This document shows positions 30,655-40,500 of a stretch of DNA of 64,000 nt, piece after piece. The translations under genes and the position numbers were made by a program. This DNA comes from a virus. The stretch is taken from IMG/VR virus record IMGVR_UViG_3300022744_000004, positions 1-64,000 of that record, one strand, 5' to 3'. The notes beneath the pieces are model-generated. The model was not told where the DNA came from and made no database searches. It saw nothing but the letters and a program-made list of their open reading frames with translations. Each line of letters opens with the position of its first letter. Position 1 is the stretch's first letter.

Positions 30655-32718
30655 ATGGCAAAGGTGCCCTACACCTACATCACGTATGATGAAAACGGCG
30701 ATCCCGTACAGAATACGGACTACTACGACGACGGCACCCCTGACGAGCAGGCGGCTCCATATAACTGGGGAACCATCGGCGCACCGCTTACTGGTGAGCA
30801 GGTAACTGGGGGCAGCGCGAACAACCCATCGCCGCCCAATATTCCGGGCACCAATCCAAATGCATACGCGCCTACCGAGGGCACCACTTCCGGCGGTGGT
30901 TACTCTGGAATTTCTGACATTTCCGGCGATACCAGCACAAGCGCGGGGGCTAAGCCAAGCTCTTGGGACAATGTGCTCAACTACTTGAAGACAGACGGCA
31001 AGTACGACCCCAAGAAAATCGCTGGTATTGCTACGGCTATCGGCGGTATTGACGCCCTAACTGGCGGCAATCTGAACAAATTTTTGAGCAGTTCCACAGG
31101 TCAGCCAGTAGGCTACCTCGGCGGTATTCCCAAGTACGAAGTGTCGCGCGAGCGCAAAGCAATGCCCAAACTGTCCACAGCCGATATTCTCAGCGGAGGC
31201 GCACAAAGCCGCGACTACTTTGGTGATACTAAGTATGTGAAGGCCGCCGGTGGTGGCTTGATGCCCGGAGATATTGGTGTTGGTTACGCAGCAGGCGGCC
31301 GAACAGGACGCTATCTTCAAGGTGCCACGGACGGCATGGCTGACGATCTGCCTGCGCATATCGACGGCAACCAGCCCGCCGCACTGAGTCATGGCGAGTT
31401 TGTCATTCCTGCTGATGTGGTATCCCATCTTGGCAATGGCAACTCCGATGCTGGGGCCAAGAAGCTTTACGCCATGATGGACAAGATTCGTATGGCACGC
31501 ACCGGCACCAAGAAGCAAGGCAAGCAGATCAACCCCGACAAATTTATGCCGGGCGGATTGGCAAAGCTGGCTGCGGGTGGTGGCGTTCGCGGGTTTGCTG
31601 CTGGCGGTGATACTACGACTGTACCTACGGGTGCCAACGGCATAGAGTCCAGCCTATCCAACTGGGCCGGGCCGTATGTTACTGACATGCTGGGCAAGGC
31701 AGATGCACTGGCATCCAAGCCGTATGAAGCATACCAAGGAACCCTTTCTGCCGGTGCATCCGACTTGCAAAAGCAAGGGTTCCAGCAAGCCTCCGGTCTA
31801 TCCACTCCCGCTTCCATCGGGCAGTCAGCAGCAACCGCCGGGAACATTGCGTCCAAAGCGCAAGGGCTCAGCTATAGCCCGACATCTTTTGGGAACCAAT
31901 TCACCGCTCCCGGCGCGTATCAGGCCAGCAACATAACTGCAGGCAACTTCGATACCTCGGCTGCCCAGAAGTACATGAACCCCTACCTAGCTGCGGCGTT
32001 GAACCCGCAGTTGGACGAGCTGCGCCGTCAGTCGCAGATCACACAAATGGGTAATGATGCCAAGATGGTCGGTGCGGGCGCGTTTGGCGGCGATCGCCAA
32101 GCCCTGTTGACTTCGGAAAATCAGCGCAACATGCTGAACTCTATGGAGTCGGCATTGGGTACTGGCTATAAGAATGCGTACGATGCAGCGACTGCCCAAT
32201 TCAACGCGGATCAAAACCGTGGCGTGGATGTACAAAAGGCCAACGAGCAGTCCCGCCAGTTTGGCGCTGGACAAGCAATGACAGGGGCGCAGTCCACTGC
32301 ACAGTACGGTCTTGCAGCCCAGCAGGCAGCCGAGCAGTCCAAACAATTCGGGGCCAACTATGGGTTACAAGGACTCAACACCGCTCTGCAAGCTACACAG
32401 ACGCAAGGCAATATGGGCGTACAGCAGAACCAAGCAGGCATCAACAACCTCGACGCCTTGATGAAGGCAGGTAGCACACAGCGCGATATTACGCAGCAGG
32501 GTATTACCGCAGACATCAACGCGTTCAACGAAGCCCGCGACAACCCATACAAGATGCTGCAGTTCAAACAGTCTATGCTCCAAGGGCTGCCGATCACGGC
32601 ACAACAGTACAACCAAGCACAGCCGTCCCTCATGCAGCAGCTCGCGGGTATGGGCGCTACCGGTGCACAGATTTCTGACTTCCTCAACGCAATCAGCGGC
32701 AACGTGAAAAAGCCTTAA
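30655..32718 (+). CDS. Large internal virion protein (putative)
   Basis: A 687-residue protein with AAGGAGATAAGCT before ATG. It has an acidic Pro/Gly-rich N-terminus. A central domain (about 190-330) is rich in Gly-Gly with a Gly-Glu-Phe-Val-Ile-Pro-Ala-Asp segment, a motif shared with several tail and ejection proteins. The C-terminal half is Ala/Gln-rich and helical with repeated Gln-Gln-x-Ala patterns. No enzyme motif. Probably part of an injected or core assembly. Confidence 0.65.
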   Translation: MAKVPYTYITYDENGDPVQNTDYYDDGTPDEQAAPYNWGTIGAPLTGEQVTGGSANNPSPPNIPGTNPNAYAPTEGTTSGGGYSGISDISGDTSTSAGAKPSSWDNVLNYLKTDGKYDPKKIAGIATAIGGIDALTGGNLNKFLSSSTGQPVGYLGGIPKYEVSRERKAMPKLSTADILSGGAQSRDYFGDTKYVKAAGGGLMPGDIGVGYAAGGRTGRYLQGATDGMADDLPAHIDGNQPAALSHGEFVIPADVVSHLGNGNSDAGAKKLYAMMDKIRMARTGTKKQGKQINPDKFMPGGLAKLAAGGGVRGFAAGGDTTTVPTGANGIESSLSNWAGPYVTDMLGKADALASKPYEAYQGTLSAGASDLQKQGFQQASGLSTPASIGQSAATAGNIASKAQGLSYSPTSFGNQFTAPGAYQASNITAGNFDTSAAQKYMNPYLAAALNPQLDELRRQSQITQMGNDAKMVGAGAFGGDRQALLTSENQRNMLNSMESALGTGYKNAYDAATAQFNADQNRGVDVQKANEQSRQFGAGQAMTGAQSTAQYGLAAQQAAEQSKQFGANYGLQGLNTALQATQTQGNMGVQQNQAGINNLDALMKAGSTQRDITQQGITADINAFNEARDNPYKMLQFKQSMLQGLPITAQQYNQAQPSLMQQLAGMGATGAQISDFLNAISGNVKKP

Positions 32719-32731
32719 CCAGCAGTAAGCC

Positions 32732-34516
32732 ATGAACACACTACCTTCCCCCCAAGGAATTGCTGCCGCCTACCAAGGCAACCCGCAGCCGCTGCAACAA
32801 AAAGTCCAGAAGCAAGGCGCTGGCCCACAAGGGCTGCCTAACGATCTGGTTGACGCGTTGGCGTTACAAATGGTCTTGCAGCAACAGACTGCTGCAAAGA
32901 ATCAACTCGCTATGCAGCAAGGCGGGCAGAAGCCGGACATCGTGAGTCAGTTGCGCGATCAGGCGGTTGGTAACGCACGCAGCGACATCCAGCAGAAGCT
33001 GGGTGCGCAGGCGCAACAAGCACAACAGCAGCAAGGGCTGCAGGCGCTGGCGCAGCAGGGTGGCGCTCCGCAAAGTGGTGGCGTTGATCATCTGCCTTCT
33101 GGTGTCGGCCAGCACCTAGCTGGCGGCGGGATTGTGGCGTTTAGCGGGGAAGACGAAGATCAAGTTGTTGACGGCGACACCTCGCAGTTGTCAAAAGACT
33201 GGCAGGCGTTCACCAAGCCGTACGACACGGCCAAAGGGGAGCGGGCAGCGGAAGAGAAGCGTATCAATGCCATAGCGCAGGCCGCACGCGACCAGCGAGC
33301 ATTGGAAGAAGCACAGCAAAAAGCCGCAGACACGGCTGCCGGGCCGTTGGGCTACGCCTTCTCCCCCGCATCGCAATACAAGGATGCGCAGTACGTGCTG
33401 CAGAACCTAAAAGGATCGCGCAACTACGACAACGAAACCAAGCGTGGCATCGCTGCGCTTGCAGACGCCGCGAGCACTGCACCGGCGGTGGATGACCGCA
33501 CTCGCCGCACCCCGTCTTTGTACCGGTCGGACGCAGCCTCCCCCAACGCAGAAGCACAACGTGCGCTATCTCTGTACATGGCGAAGCACCCGGAAGCTGC
33601 CGGTGGCCCGATGGCGGTAAGTGGGCAAGCAGCCCCCGGCGCGGGTTCGTCACACCTGTCTCCGGCCGACTCCAAGTTCACACAGGACTACCAGAAGATT
33701 CTGTTGCAACAGTTGGGGGCAGACCCGCTTGCCTCGCAAAACCGCGCCGCCGACTACGAGCGTACTACGGTCGGCGCACAGCCTATTCTTGACGAGCAGA
33801 AACAACGGGCGCTTGCGCTGCAGCAACTGCAAGAGCAGCAAAAAGGGTTGCGTAACCCGACGTACGAGTTCTTGCGCGGTATTGCCGAAAGCCGTCCCGG
33901 CTGGGGTGGTATGGGTATGCAGATGCTGGGCGGCGCAAACCGCTACAGTGATGCTAAGACCAAGTGGGGCGCGGAAGATGTCACGAACCAAGAGGGCATC
34001 GACAAACTGTTGAACGCAGTGGGCACAGCCCAAATCGCCGCAAATACAGGCGTTGCCAAGGCTGGGCAACAAGGCTACTCCGACGCAGCCCGCCTGCTTG
34101 GCACGGCGCTTACCGCCGGTGCCAGCGAGTCTGGGCGCATCGAAAGCGCTGCACAACGTGCCGAAGCTGCGCGGTACGCCGCTGATGAGCGCCTGCAAGC
34201 AATGCGCGAGCGCATGGCAAATGCCGCAAACACGAGTCAAGCTGCCAAGGCCGCCGAGATCCGCGCACAAGCGCAGGAGACTGTGGCTGTCATGCGCGAC
34301 CTGACGACAGAACTGGACAAGATTGATCCGGGCATGGCGATGGCTGACAAGAATCTTGCCGCACGCCGCACCGCACTGCAAAATGAGATCGGTATGTGGC
34401 GCTCGCACTTGGCAAAACTACACGGGGTGTCCGCCGATTCTGGCGCCGGGGCAGCAGGTGGCGCAAAACCGTCCATGAAATACAATCCGCAGACTGGAAA
34501 ACTAGAGGCCATTTAG
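32732..34516 (+). CDS. Large helical internal virion protein (putative)
   Basis: A 594-residue protein, Gln/Ala-rich and mostly helical, with long coiled-coil stretches (especially 40-130 and 330-560) and a C-terminus ending in Tyr-Asn-Pro-Gln-Thr-Gly-Lys-Leu-Glu. That ending is common in phage ejection proteins. It lies between the 687- and 2818-residue proteins and likely joins them in the head core. Confidence 0.65.
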   Translation: MNTLPSPQGIAAAYQGNPQPLQQKVQKQGAGPQGLPNDLVDALALQMVLQQQTAAKNQLAMQQGGQKPDIVSQLRDQAVGNARSDIQQKLGAQAQQAQQQQGLQALAQQGGAPQSGGVDHLPSGVGQHLAGGGIVAFSGEDEDQVVDGDTSQLSKDWQAFTKPYDTAKGERAAEEKRINAIAQAARDQRALEEAQQKAADTAAGPLGYAFSPASQYKDAQYVLQNLKGSRNYDNETKRGIAALADAASTAPAVDDRTRRTPSLYRSDAASPNAEAQRALSLYMAKHPEAAGGPMAVSGQAAPGAGSSHLSPADSKFTQDYQKILLQQLGADPLASQNRAADYERTTVGAQPILDEQKQRALALQQLQEQQKGLRNPTYEFLRGIAESRPGWGGMGMQMLGGANRYSDAKTKWGAEDVTNQEGIDKLLNAVGTAQIAANTGVAKAGQQGYSDAARLLGTALTAGASESGRIESAAQRAEAARYAADERLQAMRERMANAANTSQAAKAAEIRAQAQETVAVMRDLTTELDKIDPGMAMADKNLAARRTALQNEIGMWRSHLAKLHGVSADSGAGAAGGAKPSMKYNPQTGKLEAI

Positions 34517-34517
34517 T

Positions 34518-37500
34518 ATGTCGTACCTTGTCGCGCTCCCCGATGGAACGAACGCAGAATTTCCTGACAACGTAACACCGGAGGAGGCGGCGAAGGTAAT
34601 TGCGCGACAGTTTCCCCCGGTACAAAAGGCCGAACCCAGCACGCTGAAGACCGTTGGCAGCAATCTGTTGGGCGGTGTTGCCGAGGCAGGACTCGGCTTT
34701 GGCGCGGCGGTGTCGCCGTCCGAAGACCTGACTAAATACCTCGACAAAAAGCGCGAGGAAGTGCGTCAGTGGCAAAAGGAAAATGGTGGTGACACGCTGG
34801 CCGGTATGGCAGCCTCTGGCGCGGGCACTATGGCCCCCGCGCTTGGTATCGAAGCGCTGGGCGCTGCGGCTGCCCCCGTCACCGGGGGCGCTTCGCTGTT
34901 GTTGGCAAACCTAGCCAACGCTGGGTTCTTTGGCATCCCCGCGTTCCGTGACACCTACAACGCCCAAAAAGAAGCCGGTGCGTCAACCGGTGTGGCGCTG
35001 CAGCACGCCTTTGCGGAAGCCGGTATGGCTACCATCGGCGGGAAGATCATCGGCTCCGGCGGCAAGATTTTGCCCAAGGCGCTGCAGGTCGGTGAAGGTG
35101 TGCTTGGCAAGATGGGTATGGCCGCTGCCGAAGGCGCGGTTTTTCCCGAAGCCAGCCGCTTGCTGGAGAAGAGTATTGACTTTGCCAACCAGAGGGAGAA
35201 CGACAAGTCGTTGTTCGTTGACCCAAAGGAAGCCGCCGCAGGCGCACTGTCGTTTGCCGGGTTGCGCGGTGTGCACCATGCGATGGAAGCGCCCCAGCGT
35301 GCCGAAGCCGCGAAGCAGCAGGCCGCAGCAGCCGCAGAAGCCAAGCGGCAAGAAGAGTTAAACGCCCCCACCCCTTACTCGGAGCTGACGCAGCCGACCG
35401 AGATGGATGTCAGCCCGGCCCGGCCCACCAACGAACAGCTCTGGGCGCAGCACGACGAGGCGGAAGCTGCCAAGGTGCAAGCCGCTGCCGACCGCGCCGC
35501 TGCCAAAGCGGCGGGTGACTATGATGCTGTACTGCGGCATACAGCCACGTTCAAAGAGCAGGAAGCGTTGCAGCAAAGCATCTTGCAAAACCCGGAGCTG
35601 GGGAAAAAGCCGGAGGCCGTCGCCGCTCCTGTCGAACAGACAGAAGATCAGCTACAAGCACGTCTTGCATGGCTGCACGGCGACCCCAAAGCCAAGGGCG
35701 CTGCCAAGAAGGGCCAGATCGACAAGGCGTGGGATGAAAAGCGCATGGATGACCATGACGCGCTTGTACAAGAAGCTGCCGACATTCAGTCCAAACTGAA
35801 CGAGCTGCAGACGGAGCGCGAAGCCCAGCGCAACGTGCCCACGGCAACCGAAGTCATGGAGTCCGGCGAGCAGGCGGCCCCGCTTCGCCGTACTGTGGCG
35901 GAGCAGATTGCCGAATTCAAAGAGCGGCAGGCGCGTCAAGACGCTGAAGCCGCGCGGGTAAAAGCAGAACAAGATGATCTGCAAGCGCAGCGCAACGCAC
36001 CGACCGCTACTGAAGTAATGGAGTCTGGCGAGAAGCCTGTGACGCGCCCGACAAAAACAGAGGGCGAGCAGTGGTTGCAAGAGCGCCGCACCGGTACCGA
36101 GATCGAGACAACCCAGCGCCAAGCCGCAGGGCGCGGGCCGATTGGTGACCAACATACTTTGCCTGTTGGCGAGCCGGAGCGCCTTCGTACGAACACGGCC
36201 ACACGCGATTCCCTCCTTGCCGATCTGAAGGCCGAGCAGGACAACGAAGCGAAAATCCGCAACACACTGCAGGCGGCACAAGCCTCTCGCGACAGCGATA
36301 CCGTGCGGCTGCAACAGAGCCTGCTGGACTCCAGCCGGGAAAAACAACGCGAAGTCATTGAACGCCTGAAGGGTTTCCGTGGCCGCAACAAGCCTGAGCA
36401 GAACGAAGCTGGCACCGCCCTGCAAGAGCAGTGGGGTATCGGCAAGACCGAAGGCGTGCAAGCCGCGCAAGATCGCGCCGCAGAAGGCACTCCGCTCATG
36501 GCGCATCGTGCCGAAGCCGCAGAGCGCGGCGAGCAGGGGCCGTACGTCCCCCTACCCTACTTGGAAGAGCAAATCCGCGCACTACCGCGCGACCTTCCTG
36601 CCGAGCAGCAGGCACTTGTGCAACGCCTGTCGGACAACTTGAAGGCGTTTTCTGCCGACCCAAACCGCGCCGAAATGGCGGCCGAGTGGATTCACGGCCT
36701 GCGCACCCGGCGTGCCACGCGCCCGGTAGCTGATGAAGTGAATGCCGATGTCGGGCGCAGCCGCGAGATCGCGAACGAGCTGGATCGGCTGGAGCAGGGC
36801 AAGCGGTCGGACGAAGGCCCGGCGCAGGGCGAGATGTTCTCTGGCGAGCACGGGCGTGGGCAAATCTTCTCCACCCCGGCCGAGATGCTGCGCTACCTCG
36901 GCGGCAACGTGCTCAGCAAGCTGCGCCAATCGCTGGGGCTTACCGGCGACACAGCACAGCGCAACATGCGCCGTGTGGAGAAGCTGCAACGCCGCATCGA
37001 CAAGCTGGAAGAGAACATCCGTGCAGAGCAGGAGAAGTACGACTCCGTTGCCAAGCAGCGCGATGCCGCCGAAGAGGCGCACAAACAGAGCCTGCGCGAT
37101 GCCCGCAATTTTCCCGGCGTCACGTTGCGCGACACCGCCGCAGACGCCGCACACGAAGCCGCGCTGGAACGCCTGAACGCAGTCAAGGCAAAGCTCGATG
37201 CCGAGCTGGAGCCGCTGCGTGGCGAGATGCGTGATGTGCAGGCCAAGCTGAAACGCACACTTGACTACTACACGGAGCTGAGTGGCTCTATTGCCGACAA
37301 CAGCACCATGCTGTTTCGCCACGGCGATCCGTCAATGGCGCTTAATGCCCAAGCACTGAAAGTTGCTGTCGAGCGTTTGAAGGAATTGTCCGATCTTCCC
37401 GCCACAAAGGAAAATTTTGAGGCGCAGGTTGAGCAGTTCGGCGTGGCCGACACGCTGAAACAGCGTATGCAGCTCCCGCGTGAGAAAACAGAGGCGGAGT

Positions 37501-40500
37501 TTTCTCTCGCAAACAAACAAAACCGCGAAGCCACCAAGAAAAATTGGGACGATATGCGGGCGCAGCAGCGCATTGTCTCGGAACTGTCGCAGCGGTTCGA
37601 GCGCATGTACACAGGCAACGACCCCCTTGTGGCTCGCCTGCTTGGTGAAAACCGTTTGATGCAAGAGCGGCTGTCCAAGGTGATGGATCATGCCGTCGAG
37701 CTTGGCCGTGCACTGGATCAGGCCGACACCAAGCTGCGCTCTAGCCCTGAGTTCAAGCGCATCTTGCGCGGCCAAAAACGCAGCACTGCTGTGCGTGGCA
37801 GCCAAGAGTTTGCAGATGTTGAACGCACCCGCGCAGAAGCCGAAGCCGCTGCAACCAAGGCCGAAGCCGCCCGCGCCACCGGGCTGAACAAGAAAGTCAA
37901 GCTGCGTGCATGGCAGCTCCGGCGTCTCAACAAACTGCACGGCCCGGCACGCGAAGCGTATATCAAGGCTATGCAGGGGTTGAACGAGCGCCTTGGTACC
38001 GCCAAGGCAAAAGTGTCCGAGCTGCTGGACTCGGTGCAACGTGCGCGTGATGAGCGCACACTGCAGTTGGAAGAAACCCAGCATGACCGCGAAGAGCGCG
38101 ATGCTGCGGAACGCAAGGCCGGTAATGAGCGCGGCTGGCAGCCGGAAGAGCTGCCCGAGTACATGCGCCAAGGCGACAGCCGCGTTGTGTCTTTTGAGAA
38201 GCAGCGCAAGATGCGCAACTTCCTCGCTGACCACGAGGCAAATGATGCCGAAATGAAGGAGCAGATCGACAACCTCGACGCCGCGCTCGCGCGTGAGGGT
38301 GTTAGCGAAGAAGACAAGAAAAAGCTCACCCAAGCGCGGAACAATCTGCGTTCGGATCGCTCCGAAGCCAAGGCGACCAAAGAGCGGTATCAGGCGGTGC
38401 TGGACGCCAGCACCGGCAAGATCGAGAAGCTGGATGAGAAACTGACGGCGCAGGCAAAAAATGTTGCTCGCTTGCAGGCAGAGTTCGATGCGACCGACAA
38501 AAAAGCATCTGATTACACCAGCCGCCGCGACGAACTCAAAAAGCAAAAGAACATTCTTGAAGAGCTGCAAGAAACACGGCGGCTCGCGCGTGGTATCGAA
38601 ACCAGCGAAATCGGCGTTAGCTGGAATGCCGAAGGCAAGCGGTACACCGCAGAAGAGTGGGCCAAGTTGTCCGACTCAGAACGCGCTGATGTTGCTATGA
38701 AGCGCCGGGGCTTCGACCCAGAAGAAGCCACCATTCGGTATGCCGAGATTGAAGACCAGCTCGACACCGAGACAAACCGCCGCGAGCGCGTGAAGCTGCT
38801 GCGCGAGCGTAACCGCCTGTCCATGCAGTTGACCGGCCGTATGCCCGAACGCAAGATCGGCCCGTACTACAAGAAAGAAACTGTCAGCTCTCGTATGCGT
38901 GCGGGCACCCCTGAAAGTGCTGAGCTGTCCAACAAGGGCGTCAGCGATACGCAGAACCCCATCCAGCAAGGTGGCAAGCCGCGTGAGAACAACCGCACCT
39001 TTGGCAAGGGCGAGATCAAGAAGTCAAACAAGATCGCCAAGACAATGGCTGACGTTGTAGCTGAAAAGCGCATGAGCGCCCAAGAACAGCATGACATGGC
39101 CGTCCAGTCAGCCGATGAGAAGCAGGCCGCATTGAAGGCAGCAAAACAACGGTTGAACGATGCGCGTGGAAAGGTCAGCGTGGATGAGTTCAAGGTGCTG
39201 CAGAAGCGCCTAGAAAACGCCATTGTTGAACGCAATCTGGCTAACAGCGAAGTGATACGTACCACGAAAGCGCTGGACGAAGGAGCCATTGCAAAAGAGG
39301 TTTCTAGCAGCGCCTTGGAAGACCGCAACAAGGAAGAGATTGCAGCAAGCAACGCTGCTGCAGCCGCCTTTAAGGGCAAGAAAACTGTCGAACAGCCTGT
39401 CGAGCGTCCGTCCGAAGCGCCCAAGAAAAAGGGGCGTAAGAAAGCCGCCCCCGAAAAGAAAGAACCGTCTGCTATTGATGACTGGGAAAACGGGCTTGAC
39501 ACCCCGCAGGATGAAGAAGTCTGGAACGACATGGATCACAACATCCTGTTCCGCTCCGATTCCAAAGCCCCGGCGGGCATGGATAAGGGTGACGTGCAAA
39601 AGGTCGTGGATGAGACAACCAAGGGCTGGAAGAACGCCCCCGAAGTTGTTGTCGTACAGAACGAGTCTGAGCTGCCCCTGCGCATCCAAGGCCGCATCCG
39701 CTTGCACAAAGAAAATGGCGCACAACGCGTGCCGGGGCTGCACGATAGCAAGTCCGGCAAGGTTTACCTGATCGCGGACGATGTGCGCGGTGCGCACGAT
39801 GCCCAGCTCACTGTGATGCACGAGATTGCAGGTCACCGTGGCTTGCGCGGCCTGTTGGGTGACGCCTACAACGAAACCATGCAGCGGCTGGCCGCTGGCA
39901 ACAAGGACGTTGCCGAGAAAGCCCGCCAGCAGATGGAGAAAGACCCGAACATCACGCATGAGGTTGCGGTCGAAGAAGTGCTGGCCGACATGGCAGAAAC
40001 CAACCCAGAGTACAGCGCCGTCAAGCGTTTCTTCTACGCCGTCAAGGCCGCGCTGTTCAAGGCGTTTGGTATCAAGCACGTCAGCGATGGCGAAGTGCGC
40101 CAGATCGTGGCAAATGCCCGCCGCTTCATTGAACGCGGGCCGGGCGGTGGCGGAGGCGGTGGGGGCGGAAGCGATGTGCTCTACCGTAGCAAACCTGCCC
40201 AAAACGCTGCCGAAGCCTTCGGTCGCCAATATACCGATGAGCGCGGTAAGCTGGCGAAACTGAACGCATCCAAGTCCCATCTGGGGCTTGCGGTCGAGCA
40301 GGCTGTAGTGGATATGCGTGCCTCACTGCGCCGGGCGCTCATGCTGGGCGACAAAAAGCTGGGCACGCAGGCGCTCTACGACCTGTCCAACACCGACGAT
40401 CTGACCAGTATGGTGCGGGCTGTACTGTCCAACGGTGGGTTCAAGATCACCAAGGACGCGAAAAACTACGATCAGGTAACCTCCGGCCATTCCGCTTCGT

